A DNA stretch of 64,000 nucleotides, from the NCBI RefSeq assembly GCF_014656415.1, contig NZ_BNCJ01000016.1:1-64000 (forward strand), in the 5' to 3' direction. Position 1 is the stretch's first letter. Every line of letters starts with the position of its first letter. The notes beneath the pieces were generated by a model. That model saw nothing but the letters and a program-made list of their open reading frames with translations, had not been told where the DNA came from and did not search any database. The translations under genes and the position numbers were made by a program. Positions 31,558 to 40,301 of this stretch are shown here, one piece after another. The DNA comes from Seohaeicola zhoushanensis (lineage in GTDB: Bacteria > Pseudomonadota > Alphaproteobacteria > Rhodobacterales > Rhodobacteraceae).

Positions 31558-33138
31558 TCACCTCTCGCCGAAAACCCCCCGCAGGGTCTCGCGAAGATCC
31601 CGCTTCAGGATCTTCCCGCTCGCATTCTTGGGCAGCTCCTTCGCGATCTCGATATGCTTCGGCGCCTTGAAATGCGCCAGCGCCTCGCGGCAATAGTCCG
31701 ACAGCTCTGCCGCCGTCACCTCGGCCCCGGCTTTCGGGACGACGATGGCCGTCACCGCCTCGATCCAGGTCGGATGCGGCAGCCCGATCACCGCCACCTC
31801 GGCCACCGCCGGATGCCGGAAGATCGCCTCCTCCACCTCGCGGCTGGCCACGTTCTCGCCCCCGGTCTTGATCATGTCCTTCTTGCGGTCCACGACGTAG
31901 AGATACCCGTCCTCGTCGAACCGCCCCAGGTCGCCGCTGTGGAACCAGCCGTTGCGGAAGGCATCGGCGGTCTTCTCCGGGTCGGCATAATACTCGGTGA
32001 TGAGATGCGGGCTGCGATGCACGATCTCACCCACCTCGCCGACCGGCAGCGGCTGGTCGTAGTCGTCCACCACCCGCGTCTCGACATTGACCGCCGGACG
32101 CCCCGCCGACCCCAGCTTGCGCATCTGGTCCTCGGGTTTCAGCACCGTCGCCATCGGCGCCATCTCGGTCTGGCCATAGAAGTTGAAGAGCCGCATGTTC
32201 GGCAGCCGCCGCGCCAGCTCCTCGATCACCGCAGTCGGCATGATCGAGGCGCCGTAGTAGCCGGCGTTCAGGCTGCTCAGGTCGCGCTTGTCGAAATCGG
32301 GATGCCGCAGCAGCCCGATCCAGACCGTCGGCGGACAGAACAGCTTGGTGACGCGATGGGCCTCGATCGCCGCCAGCATCTCGGCCGGGTCGGCCTTGTC
32401 ATGCAGGATCGAGGGCACGCCGAGGTAGAGGTCGGGGCTGAGGAAGCAGTCGAGCTGCGCGCAGTGAAACAGCGGCAGGCAGTGCAGCGAGACCGCATCC
32501 TCGCGCATCTCACCATCGGCGATGCAGCTGGTATATTGCGCATAGAGCGCGCCCGAGGTCAGCAGCGCGCCCTTGGGCCGCGATTCCGTGCCGCTGGTGA
32601 ACATCATCTGGATCGGGTCGTCGGACCCGACATCGCGCCAGACCTCGGTGTCGTCGGCATGGTCGAGCAGGTCCGACACCGGCCGCCAGCCCTCGGGCGT
32701 CGTCTCGCCGGCATGGGGGATCGCGAACTTGGGCAGGTCCTTCCCGATCTCCGCCATCGCGGCATCGGCAACCGGGCAGAGCGCGTCCTCGACCAGCATC
32801 ATCCGGACACCGGAATGCTGCAGGATGTAGGCCACGTCGCCCGCGTTCAGCATGAAGTTGATCGGCGTGGTGACCGCCCCCAGCCTTGCCAGCGCAAAAC
32901 GCAGCACCACGAAGCTGCGGTTGTTGTGCGACAAGAGCGCGACGCGGTCGCCCTTTTCGATGCCCTCGGCGGCCAGCGCATTGGCCGCCCGGTTCACCGC
33001 GGCGTCAAGCTCGGCGAAAGTGTCGCGCTGGTCACGGAAGACCAGCGCGGTGCGCCCCGGCACCCGCGCGGCGGAACGGCGGAGAAGATCGCCCAGCTGC
33101 TGGCTGCGCGCGCGTCGGATGAGGTGGTTGGTGTCCAT
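31558..33138 (-). CDS. acyl-CoA synthetase (AMP-binding, ANL superfamily)
   Basis: The 526-residue adenylating enzyme has the P-loop FTSGTESRPKGALLT, YGQTEMAPM, the hinge region HSGDLGRFDEDGYLYVVDRKKDMI and the C-terminal catalytic Lys in NASGKILKRDLR. It activates a carboxylic acid to acyl-CoA with ATP. ATG 33138 is chosen over a short upstream extension. It begins 56 nt after the TRAP DctM stop and is probably the last gene of the GntR-APH-ACAD-ECH-TRAP operon. Its likely job is to activate the acid brought in by that TRAP importer. Confidence 0.9.
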   Translation of the reverse strand: MDTNHLIRRARSQQLGDLLRRSAARVPGRTALVFRDQRDTFAELDAAVNRAANALAAEGIEKGDRVALLSHNNRSFVVLRFALARLGAVTTPINFMLNAGDVAYILQHSGVRMMLVEDALCPVADAAMAEIGKDLPKFAIPHAGETTPEGWRPVSDLLDHADDTEVWRDVGSDDPIQMMFTSGTESRPKGALLTSGALYAQYTSCIADGEMREDAVSLHCLPLFHCAQLDCFLSPDLYLGVPSILHDKADPAEMLAAIEAHRVTKLFCPPTVWIGLLRHPDFDKRDLSSLNAGYYGASIMPTAVIEELARRLPNMRLFNFYGQTEMAPMATVLKPEDQMRKLGSAGRPAVNVETRVVDDYDQPLPVGEVGEIVHRSPHLITEYYADPEKTADAFRNGWFHSGDLGRFDEDGYLYVVDRKKDMIKTGGENVASREVEEAIFRHPAVAEVAVIGLPHPTWIEAVTAIVVPKAGAEVTAAELSDYCREALAHFKAPKHIEIAKELPKNASGKILKRDLRETLRGVFGER

Positions 33139-33193
33139 CGATGGCCCTCTTGTTCGTTGGTGTTCCGCTCCCCCGCGAGGGACCGGCGTCAAG

Positions 33194-34501
33194 TCAGTTC
33201 AGCAGGTTCGGCAGCCAGAGGACAAGGTCCGGGAAGGCGCAGAGGATCGCGACGAGCACGAGGTCCATCACCACGAACCAGAACACGCCCCGGAAGATCG
33301 ACGAGATCTTCACCAGGTCGCCCACGACGCTCTTGATGACGAAGACGTTCATGCCGATCGGCGGGGTGATCATCCCGATCTCGAGCAGCTTGCACAGCAC
33401 CACGCCGAACCACAGCAGGCTCCATCCCGAGGCATCGACCACCGGCAGGATGATCGGCAGCGTCAGCAGCATGGCGCCGATGGGTTCGAGGAACATCCCC
33501 ATCAGCAGGTAGATCAGCACGATGCCGACCATCAGCAGCACCGGGTTCGAGGCGATGGAGAGGATGCCGTTCGACAGGTAGTCGCCCGCGCCGGACAGGG
33601 CCAGGAACCGCGTCAGCAGGCTGGCGCCGATGGCGATCAGCAGCAGCGAAGCCGTGGTCATCAGCGTTTCGCGCGCCGCCGTGAGGAAGCGCGACAGGGT
33701 CATCTGCCCGGTGACGATTGCCACGAGGCAGGCGAGCGATGCCCCCACCGCCCCGGCCTCGGTCGGGGTGAAGACGCCGCCGAAGAGCCCGCCGAAGATC
33801 CCCAGCATTATCAGCAGGATCGGCCAGGTCTCGCGCAGGGCGAGGAGCTTTTCACGCAGGGTGACGCTGTCGTCCTTGTCGGGCGCGAGGTCGGGGTTGA
33901 GCCAGACCCGCACCAGCACGACGATGATATAGCCGGCAGCCGTCAGCAGGCCCGCGATCACCCCGCCAAGGAAGAGTTGCGAGATCGAGATCTGCGCGAT
34001 CACGCCGTAGAGGATCAGGATGATCGAGGGCGGGATCATCGCGCCGATGGTCCCGGCCACGGCCACCGTGCTGGTTGCCAGTTCGGGGTGGTAGCGGTGC
34101 TTCAGCATCTCGGGGATGGCGATGCGCCCCATCGCCGCGGAACAGGCGATGGACGACCCCGAAACCGCCGCGAAGCCGGCCGAGCCGAAGATCGAGGCGA
34201 TGGCCAACCCGCCGGGAAAGCGCGCCAGCCAGATCCGCGCGGCGTTGAACATCCCCCTGGTCAGCTGCGTGTGATAGCTGATGAAGCCCAGGAAGAGGAA
34301 CATCGGTATCGAGCTGAGGATCCAGCTGGAGGTGAATTCATAGGGCACGATGCTCATCGCGCCCCAGGCCACGCGCGGGCCCATGAGCACGTAGAGCCCG
34401 GTGAAGGACACCCCGATCAGCGCGATGCCGATGGGCACGCGCACGGCGATCAGGGCGATCAGGGTGGCGAGGCCGGTCAGGCCGATTCCTGCGTCAGTCA
34501 T
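33194..34501 (-). CDS. TRAP transporter large permease DctM
   Basis: The 435-residue polytopic protein has DctM motifs FGSAGFAAVSGSSIACSAAMGRIAIPEM, GAMIPPSIILILYGVIAQ, GVFTPTEAGAVGASLA and EIGMITPPIGMNVFVIKSV. It overlaps the DctQ gene by 8 nt. It is the transport subunit of an importer placed inside an acyl-CoA pathway operon, so the substrate is probably a carboxylic acid later activated by the adjacent acyl-CoA synthetase. Confidence 0.93.
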   Translation of the reverse strand: MTDAGIGLTGLATLIALIAVRVPIGIALIGVSFTGLYVLMGPRVAWGAMSIVPYEFTSSWILSSIPMFLFLGFISYHTQLTRGMFNAARIWLARFPGGLAIASIFGSAGFAAVSGSSIACSAAMGRIAIPEMLKHRYHPELATSTVAVAGTIGAMIPPSIILILYGVIAQISISQLFLGGVIAGLLTAAGYIIVVLVRVWLNPDLAPDKDDSVTLREKLLALRETWPILLIMLGIFGGLFGGVFTPTEAGAVGASLACLVAIVTGQMTLSRFLTAARETLMTTASLLLIAIGASLLTRFLALSGAGDYLSNGILSIASNPVLLMVGIVLIYLLMGMFLEPIGAMLLTLPIILPVVDASGWSLLWFGVVLCKLLEIGMITPPIGMNVFVIKSVVGDLVKISSIFRGVFWFVVMDLVLVAILCAFPDLVLWLPNLLN

Positions 34502-35030
34502 TGATGAACTTCGCCTCCGGGACGGTATCGCTCAGCCCGCTGCGCGCACCGGTCACCATGACGATGACGTGGTAGGCCGCGACCGCGATCATCAGCGCGG
34601 CGCCGACCGGGACGAACCAGTAGCTCTGCCAGACTTCGAAAAGCTGCGAGCCCTGCTCCTTGGTGGCGACCATCCTTGTCTTCTTCATGGCCTCGGTCCA
34701 GCCGCCGACCATCAGCACGGCGGTCACCGCGATGGTGAGCAGCGTGGCGAAGACCGACAGCATGTTGCGCGGGCGTTCCGGCAGCAGGTCGGTGAAGACA
34801 TCGACCGAGATATGCGAGCGCTGCTCCTCGGCCACGCCGATGGCGATGAAGACGATGATGATCATGTAATAGTTCGCGACCACGACGATCGTGCCGGGCA
34901 GCGGCGCGTTGAACAGATAGCGTCCAACGACGTCGGCGGTGACATGCAGCATCATCAGAACGACGCAGATGGTTCCGACGAGCGATGCCGACTTGACCAG
35001 GTAGGACAGGGCCCTGCCGATCAGGAACAT
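34494..35030 (-). CDS. TRAP transporter small permease DctQ
   Basis: The 178-residue protein has four hydrophobic segments and the DctQ core (VVGRYLFNAPLPGTIVVVANYYMI; HISVDVFTDLLPERPRNML). ATG 35030 is used. The 53-codon upstream extension lacks protein character. It overlaps DctM by 8 nt, as expected for coupled translation. Confidence 0.9.
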   Translation of the reverse strand: MFLIGRALSYLVKSASLVGTICVVLMMLHVTADVVGRYLFNAPLPGTIVVVANYYMIIIVFIAIGVAEEQRSHISVDVFTDLLPERPRNMLSVFATLLTIAVTAVLMVGGWTEAMKKTRMVATKEQGSQLFEVWQSYWFVPVGAALMIAVAAYHVIVMVTGARSGLSDTVPEAKFIND

Positions 35031-35109
35031 GGGATACCTCCTCGTTTGACGCAGGCCGGGCACCGCGCGACGGCGGCGCCCGACCAAAGCGGTTTTCAGC
35101 CCAGCGGCT

Positions 35110-36246
35110 TCACTTGCCGTAGGTCGCGGGGTCGATCTTGGAGAAGATCTCGTTCCAGTAGACCTCGGCCAGGGCCTCGGGGCTGGCAACGTCCTTGGTC
35201 AAGCCGGTCCATTTCGTCATCAGCTCGGTCAGCGCCGTAGCGGCCTGCGAACCGGTCTCGATGCCGAAACGCTCCTTGTAGATCGCGCCGATGGCGTCCT
35301 TGTCCTTGGCGATGAAGTCGCGGTTCATCGCGACCAGCGCGTCAGATGCGGGGCCGTATTCGATGCCCTTCGCGGGGGCGCGTTCCTTGCCGGCGCGCGC
35401 TTCCTGGATGTAGACGAAGGTGATGTCGGCGGCGAGCTTGGCGCTCGCCTTAAGCATCGCGGTCTTGCTTTCGACCGAGAGGCTGTTCCAGCTGTCGCGG
35501 TTCATCGTGTAGGTCACGTTGAACTGTGCGCCCGGCAGGCCGACGTAGAGATACTTGACCACGTCGATGAAGCCGAAGTTGACGAAGTCGGCGGTGTTGC
35601 TGGCGGTGCAGTCGACCACGCCCTGGTTCAGGCCTTCCAGCGTCTCGTTGATCGACATGGAGACCGGAACCGCGCCCACGGTTTCAGCCCAGCGGGCCCA
35701 GTAGGCGCCGGCGGCGCGGATGCGCTTGCCCTTCAGGTCATCGACGGTGGCAAGGGGCACCACGCATTGCAGCACGTAGGAGGTGGTCGAGCTCGCCCCG
35801 AGGTAGACCTGGTTCTGCGCGGCGATCTGGTCCATGCAGTCCGGGCAGCTGTTCATCACGTATTCGATGATCGCGCCGGTGAAGGCGAGGCTGCTCATTT
35901 CACCCGCGAACTGCTCGAGTTCGACCAGTTCCGAGAATTCGGCCAGCATGTTGAAATGCGAGAACTCGGCGGGGAAGTAGGCCATCAGGTTGGCGGTCAT
36001 GTCGGCGATCCCGTCGCGCACGCCGGCGTTGGCCTCGGCGAAGCTGAGCAGCGAGAGCGGGAAGACCTTCATCGTCACGTCGCCCTTGCTGTATTCGCCG
36101 ACCGCGGTCGCGAATTCCTCGAGCTTGGCGGTGGGGGCCGAGTTCGGGGGCCAGCCGCCCGCGAAGGTCATCTGGTCGGCCTGCGCCGCACCGGCTGCCG
36201 CCATCAGGGATGCCCCTGCAAGCAGGGCTTTCAGTCTGTAATTCAT
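35110..36246 (-). CDS. TRAP transporter solute-binding protein DctP
   Basis: The 378-residue exported protein has a signal peptide (MNYRLKALLAGASLMAAAGAAQA). The mature part has GKRIRAAGAYWARWAETVGAVPV with the ligand-binding Arg, and SINETLEGLNQGVVDCTASN. A CPDC motif (NSCPDCMDQ) and two further Cys suggest disulfides, which is uncommon in this family. It is upstream of dctQ and dctM in the same operon, separated from dctQ by 79 nt. Confidence 0.92.
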   Translation of the reverse strand: MNYRLKALLAGASLMAAAGAAQADQMTFAGGWPPNSAPTAKLEEFATAVGEYSKGDVTMKVFPLSLLSFAEANAGVRDGIADMTANLMAYFPAEFSHFNMLAEFSELVELEQFAGEMSSLAFTGAIIEYVMNSCPDCMDQIAAQNQVYLGASSTTSYVLQCVVPLATVDDLKGKRIRAAGAYWARWAETVGAVPVSMSINETLEGLNQGVVDCTASNTADFVNFGFIDVVKYLYVGLPGAQFNVTYTMNRDSWNSLSVESKTAMLKASAKLAADITFVYIQEARAGKERAPAKGIEYGPASDALVAMNRDFIAKDKDAIGAIYKERFGIETGSQAATALTELMTKWTGLTKDVASPEALAEVYWNEIFSKIDPATYGK

Positions 36247-36330
36247 GGTTTCTATCCTCCTGTTACCATGTCTTTTTCTGACCGGCGCGGTTGGTGGCTC
36301 CTCCACCCGTTCCCGCTCCGGCCGTTCGAT

Positions 36331-37110
36331 TCATTCGGGGAAGACGGCGGGCCGCTTCTCCTTGAATGCCGCGAGGCCCTCGGCGAAGTCGGGCGTCTCG
36401 CCCGCCAGTTTCTGCAACTGGCGTTCGGTCTGCAGCGCCTCGTCAAAGCTGCTGTCCGCCGCGCTCCAGGCGGCCTTGCGGATCAGCGCATAGCTGCGCC
36501 GCGGTCCGCGCGAGAGGGTCTGCGCGATCTCCATCGCCACCGCCTCGACCGCGTCATCCTCGGCCAGCCGCGTCACCAGCCCCCAGTCATGCGCCCGCTC
36601 GGCCGGCAGCTTTTCAGCGAGCAGCATCATCTCCATCGCCCGCACCCGGCCGACGGCGCGGGTCAGAAGCCAGGTCGCGCCGCCGTCGGGGATCAGGCCG
36701 ATGCGGGCGAAGGCTTCGAGGAAATAGGCGCTGCGCCCGGCGACGATGATGTCGCAGGCCAGCGCGATCGAGGCGCCGACCCCGGCCACCGCGCCCTGCA
36801 CCGCCGAGACCAGCGGCACCGGCAGGTCACGGATCGCGCGCATCAGCGGGTTGTAGTCCTCTTCCAGCGTGGCGCCGACGTCGAAACTTGCCATGTCCCG
36901 CGGCATCGCCGCCTTGAGGTTGGCGCCGGTGGAAAATGCGCGTTCCCCGCCCGCCAGCACGATGGCCCGCGCGCCTGCGGCGACTTCCTGCTGCAACAGC
37001 GCGTTCAGGCCACGCGCCATCTGTGGTGTCAGCGCGTTCATCGTGGCCGGGTCGTGCAGCCGCAGGACCGTCACCGCGCCGTGGCGCTCTGTCAGGATTT
37101 CGCCGCTCAT
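36331..37110 (-). CDS. enoyl-CoA hydratase/isomerase family protein (1)
   Basis: The 259-residue crotonase-fold protein has an oxyanion-hole region AFSTGANLKAAM and GAVAGVGASIALACDI. The second catalytic segment reads RIGLIPDGGATWLLTRAVG. The classical catalytic Glu positions are partly changed (FARIGLIPDGG, Asp in place of Glu), so isomerase or another crotonase activity is possible. It overlaps the next hydratase gene by 4 nt. It likely continues beta-oxidation of the product of the kinase/ACAD pair. Confidence 0.85.
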   Translation of the reverse strand: MSGEILTERHGAVTVLRLHDPATMNALTPQMARGLNALLQQEVAAGARAIVLAGGERAFSTGANLKAAMPRDMASFDVGATLEEDYNPLMRAIRDLPVPLVSAVQGAVAGVGASIALACDIIVAGRSAYFLEAFARIGLIPDGGATWLLTRAVGRVRAMEMMLLAEKLPAERAHDWGLVTRLAEDDAVEAVAMEIAQTLSRGPRRSYALIRKAAWSAADSSFDEALQTERQLQKLAGETPDFAEGLAAFKEKRPAVFPE

Positions 37111-37997
37111 TTGTTGGTCTCCTCGTTCCAGCCCGGTTCGTGCCACCATGGGAAGAACCCCGGCATGTCCTGCGACACGCGATCGGGGAAGGATGGCGGC
37201 CGTTTTTCAAGGAAGCTGGCGACGCCTTCGCGGGCATCGCCCGATGCGCTGCGCGCGGCGATGGCCCGGCTGTCGATCTGGTGCGCCCGCATCGGGTGAT
37301 CGGCCCCGGCCATGCGCCACATCATCTGGCGGGTCAGCGCGATCGAAACGGGGGCGGTGTTCGCGGCGATCTCGGCCGCAAGCGCGCGGGCCGCCGGCAA
37401 CAGGTCATCCGGCGCGTGGACCGAGCGGACCAGCCCGCCCGCCAGCGCCTCTTCGGCGCCGAAGACCCGGCCGGTATAACTCCACTCCAGCGCCTGCGAC
37501 ATGCCGACGAGGCGCGGCAGGAACCAGGACGAGGCGGCCTCGGGCACGATGCCGCGGCGGGCAAAGACAAAGCCGAACCGCGCGGCTTCCGAGGCCAGGC
37601 GGAAGTCCATCGGCAGCTGCATCGTCGCCCCGATCCCGACCGCCGGCCCGTTCACCGCGGCGATCACCGGCTTGAGGCAGCGGAACAGCCGCAGCGCCAG
37701 AATGCCGCCCCAGTCGCGGTTGGCGGGATCGGCCCAGACCTGCGGATCGGTAGAGGCAGGGTCGACCTTGGCCTCGGTAAAGGCGTCATCGGCGTCGAGG
37801 TCGACCCCGGCGCAGAACCCCCGGCCCGCGCCGGTCACGATCACCGCGCGGACTGCATCCTCGGCATCGGCGATGTCGAGCGCGGCCAGCAGATCCTCGG
37901 TCATCTGGCGCGTGAAGGCGTTCAGCCGGTCCGGCCGGTTCAGCGTGATGGTGAGGACGCCGTCCGCCTGCTCTGTCGTGATCGTCTCGAAGTTCAT
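37107..37997 (-). CDS. enoyl-CoA hydratase/isomerase family protein (2)
   Basis: The 296-residue crotonase-fold protein has LNRPDRLNAFTRQM, the oxyanion-hole segment GRGFCAGVDLDADD, GPAVGIGATMQLPMDFRLAS and FVFARRGIVPEAASSWFLPRLVG with Glu in the PEAAS position. A 40-residue insert (about residues 68-98) and a longer C-terminus (DMPGFFPWWHEPGW) make it larger than usual for a simple hydratase. Followed at once by hydratase 1 and preceded by the ACAD gene with a 29-nt gap. Confidence 0.87.
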   Translation of the reverse strand: MNFETITTEQADGVLTITLNRPDRLNAFTRQMTEDLLAALDIADAEDAVRAVIVTGAGRGFCAGVDLDADDAFTEAKVDPASTDPQVWADPANRDWGGILALRLFRCLKPVIAAVNGPAVGIGATMQLPMDFRLASEAARFGFVFARRGIVPEAASSWFLPRLVGMSQALEWSYTGRVFGAEEALAGGLVRSVHAPDDLLPAARALAAEIAANTAPVSIALTRQMMWRMAGADHPMRAHQIDSRAIAARSASGDAREGVASFLEKRPPSFPDRVSQDMPGFFPWWHEPGWNEETNK

Positions 37998-38026
37998 CTC
38001 TTCCCCCGGTTCCTGCCTGGCTGCTC

Positions 38027-39283
38027 TCAGGCCTTAATCGGCAGGACGTAATGCGCCAGGTTGCGCCCGGCGGCGGACTTGGCCTTCTTCAGCTCCTCGC
38101 GGGCGACGACCTTCAGATGCACCTCGTCGGGGCCGTCGAGGAACCGCATGGCGCGGCCCCAGGTCCAGAGGTAGCTGAGTGGCGTGTCCGGGGTCAGGCC
38201 GGCGGCGCCGAAGACCTGCATCGCGCGGTCGACCACCTGGGTCTGAAGCCGCGCCGCCGTCACCTTGATGGCCGAGACGTCGATGCGCGCGTCCTTGGCC
38301 CCGACCATGTCCATCTTCCAGGCGGTCTGCAGCACGCGCAGCCGGGCGTTGTCGATCTCGATCCGCGAGTTGGCGATCCAGTCCTGGATATTCGCGTTGT
38401 CAGCCAGCGCCTTGCCGAAGGTGCGCCGTTCCAGCGCCCGCTCGCACATCAGTTCGAGCGCCAGCTCGCACTGCCCGATGGTCCTCATGCAGTGGTGGAT
38501 CCGCCCCGGCCCCAGCCGCGCCTGCGCCAGCATGAAACCGTCCCCCTCCTTGCCCAGCATCGCGTCGAGCGGCACGCGCACGTTCTCGTAGAGAACCTCG
38601 CAATGCCCCTCGGGCGCGTGGTGGTGCATGATCGGCACGTCGCGCACCACGCGGACGCCGGGCGTGTCCATCGGCACCAGGATGAACGAATGCTTGCGAT
38701 GCGGGTCGGCATCCGGCGCGCTGTCGGAGACGCCGAAGACGATGCTCAGCTTGGCATTGGGATGTTTCGCGCCGGTCGAGAACCACTTGCGCCCGTTGAT
38801 GACATATTCATCCCCCTCGCGACGGATCGTCGTGGCGAGGTTGGTCAGGTCCGACGAGGCGGCGTCCGGTTCGGTCAGGCCCACGACCGAGCGCAGCTCG
38901 CCCATCATCAGCGGCTCGAGCCAGCGCTTCTTCTGCTCGGGCGTGGCGAAACGCTTGAGGATCTCCATGTTGCCGGTATCAGGCGCGTTGCAGTTGAAAA
39001 CCTCGGGGCTCCACGGCACGCGGCCCATGATCTCGGCCAGCGGCGCATATTCGATATTGGTGAGCCGGGTGCCCGGATCCTCGGGTTCGAGTTCGGGCAT
39101 GAACATGTTCCACAGCCCTTCCTGGAAGGCCCTCGCCTTCAGCGGCTCGATCACCTCGAGCGGGTAGATCCCCTGGTGCGCCAGGTCGTGGAACTTCTGG
39201 TTGGCCGGCAGGATATGGTCGTCCATGAAGGCCTGGAGCTGCGCCATAAGGGCCTTGGTGCGGTCGGAATAGTCGAAGTGCAT
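38027..39283 (-). CDS. acyl-CoA dehydrogenase, ACAD10/11 (LvaC) type (second copy)
   Basis: The 418-residue FAD enzyme shows GLTEPDAASSDLTNLATTIRR, YVINGRKWFSTGA and a C-terminal FGAAGLTPDTPLSYLWTWGRAMRFLDGPDEVHLKV. The DGPDEVH motif is the hallmark of ACAD10/11-type enzymes and replaces the YEG catalytic Glu of ordinary ACADs. It lies 13 nt from an LvaA-like kinase, repeating the gene pair at 26553-28765. It probably converts a phosphorylated 4-hydroxyacyl-CoA into a form that can enter beta-oxidation. Confidence 0.9.
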   Translation of the reverse strand: MHFDYSDRTKALMAQLQAFMDDHILPANQKFHDLAHQGIYPLEVIEPLKARAFQEGLWNMFMPELEPEDPGTRLTNIEYAPLAEIMGRVPWSPEVFNCNAPDTGNMEILKRFATPEQKKRWLEPLMMGELRSVVGLTEPDAASSDLTNLATTIRREGDEYVINGRKWFSTGAKHPNAKLSIVFGVSDSAPDADPHRKHSFILVPMDTPGVRVVRDVPIMHHHAPEGHCEVLYENVRVPLDAMLGKEGDGFMLAQARLGPGRIHHCMRTIGQCELALELMCERALERRTFGKALADNANIQDWIANSRIEIDNARLRVLQTAWKMDMVGAKDARIDVSAIKVTAARLQTQVVDRAMQVFGAAGLTPDTPLSYLWTWGRAMRFLDGPDEVHLKVVAREELKKAKSAAGRNLAHYVLPIKA

Positions 39284-39296
39284 CTGCGGCGGGTCC

Positions 39297-40301
39297 CTAC
39301 ATCAGCTGATCGGTTGAAAGGATGTCCATCGCCTTCTGCGCGCAGAAGGGCGCCAGCGCCCCGATCTGCAAGGCGTCGGAACTCGCGGCCTGCCCGGCCC
39401 TGGCGCGGGCGGTGATGCCCTCGAAGATCACGGACATCCGGTAGAAGGCGAAGGCGCGGTGGAACGGGGTGAGATCGGCCGCGCATCCGCCGGCGCGGCG
39501 GTAGTCATCGAGGAAGGCCTGCATCGTCGGCAGCCCGAGGTCTTGCAGCGGCAGGCCGGCGATGCCGCCGAGCTGGTCCGGCCCGAACGACCAGAACATC
39601 GCCAGATGCGCGAGATCGGACAGCGGGTCGCCCAGCGTCGAAAGCTCCCAGTCGAGCACCCCGGCGATCCTGTCGCCCGAGGGCGCGATCATCAGGTTGC
39701 CGATCCGGTAGTCGCCATGGACGATGCAGGTGCCGCTGTCACGCGGCGTATTGGCCGCGAACCAGTCCGAGAGCGCGTCGATCTCGCGGTCTTCGCGGGT
39801 CTTGCTCTCGTTCCACTGCCGCGCCCAGCGGCGGACCTGCCGCGCGTAGTAATCCGCGTGCCGCCCGAAGTCGTCGAGGCCCCGCGCCTTCCAGTCGACG
39901 CTGTGCAGGCAGGCCAACGTTCGGGCGACATCGCCATAGACAGCACCACGCTGCGACGGCGACAGACCGGGCAGCGCGCTTTCTTCCCAGACCCGCCCGT
40001 CGAGCCGCTCCATGATGTAGAAGGGCGTTCCCAGCACATCGGGGTCTTCTTCCAGCATCACCATCCGCGGCACCGGCACACCGCTACCCTCCAGCGCGGC
40101 CATGACGCGGTATTCGCGCTCGATCGCATGGGCGCTCGACAGGGTCGCGCCGAGGGGCTTCTTGCGCAGGACGAGCCGGCGGTCGCCGGTGTCCACGAAC
40201 CAGGTCGGGTTCGACTGGCCGCTCGATACCGGCGAGAGGGTGACCGGCCCGCCGAGCACGGCGGTCAGCCTGTCCTGGTCGAAATCCGGCTTGACCACCA
40301 T
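39297..40301 (-). CDS. APH-fold kinase of the LvaA/ACAD10-11 type (second copy)
   Basis: The 334-residue kinase has SSGQSNPTWFVDTG, LVLRKKPLGATL, catalytic CIVHGDYRIGN and VLDWELSTLGDPLSD. Both kinase copies in the window share the SNPTWFVD and HGD-x-R-x-GN blocks. Its start overlaps the GntR stop (TGATG), so regulator, kinase and dehydrogenase are made from one mRNA. It is likely to phosphorylate the 4-hydroxyl of a 4-hydroxyacyl-CoA, by analogy with LvaA. No LvaB-like small gene is seen. Confidence 0.83.
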   Translation of the reverse strand: MVVKPDFDQDRLTAVLGGPVTLSPVSSGQSNPTWFVDTGDRRLVLRKKPLGATLSSAHAIEREYRVMAALEGSGVPVPRMVMLEEDPDVLGTPFYIMERLDGRVWEESALPGLSPSQRGAVYGDVARTLACLHSVDWKARGLDDFGRHADYYARQVRRWARQWNESKTREDREIDALSDWFAANTPRDSGTCIVHGDYRIGNLMIAPSGDRIAGVLDWELSTLGDPLSDLAHLAMFWSFGPDQLGGIAGLPLQDLGLPTMQAFLDDYRRAGGCAADLTPFHRAFAFYRMSVIFEGITARARAGQAASSDALQIGALAPFCAQKAMDILSTDQLM

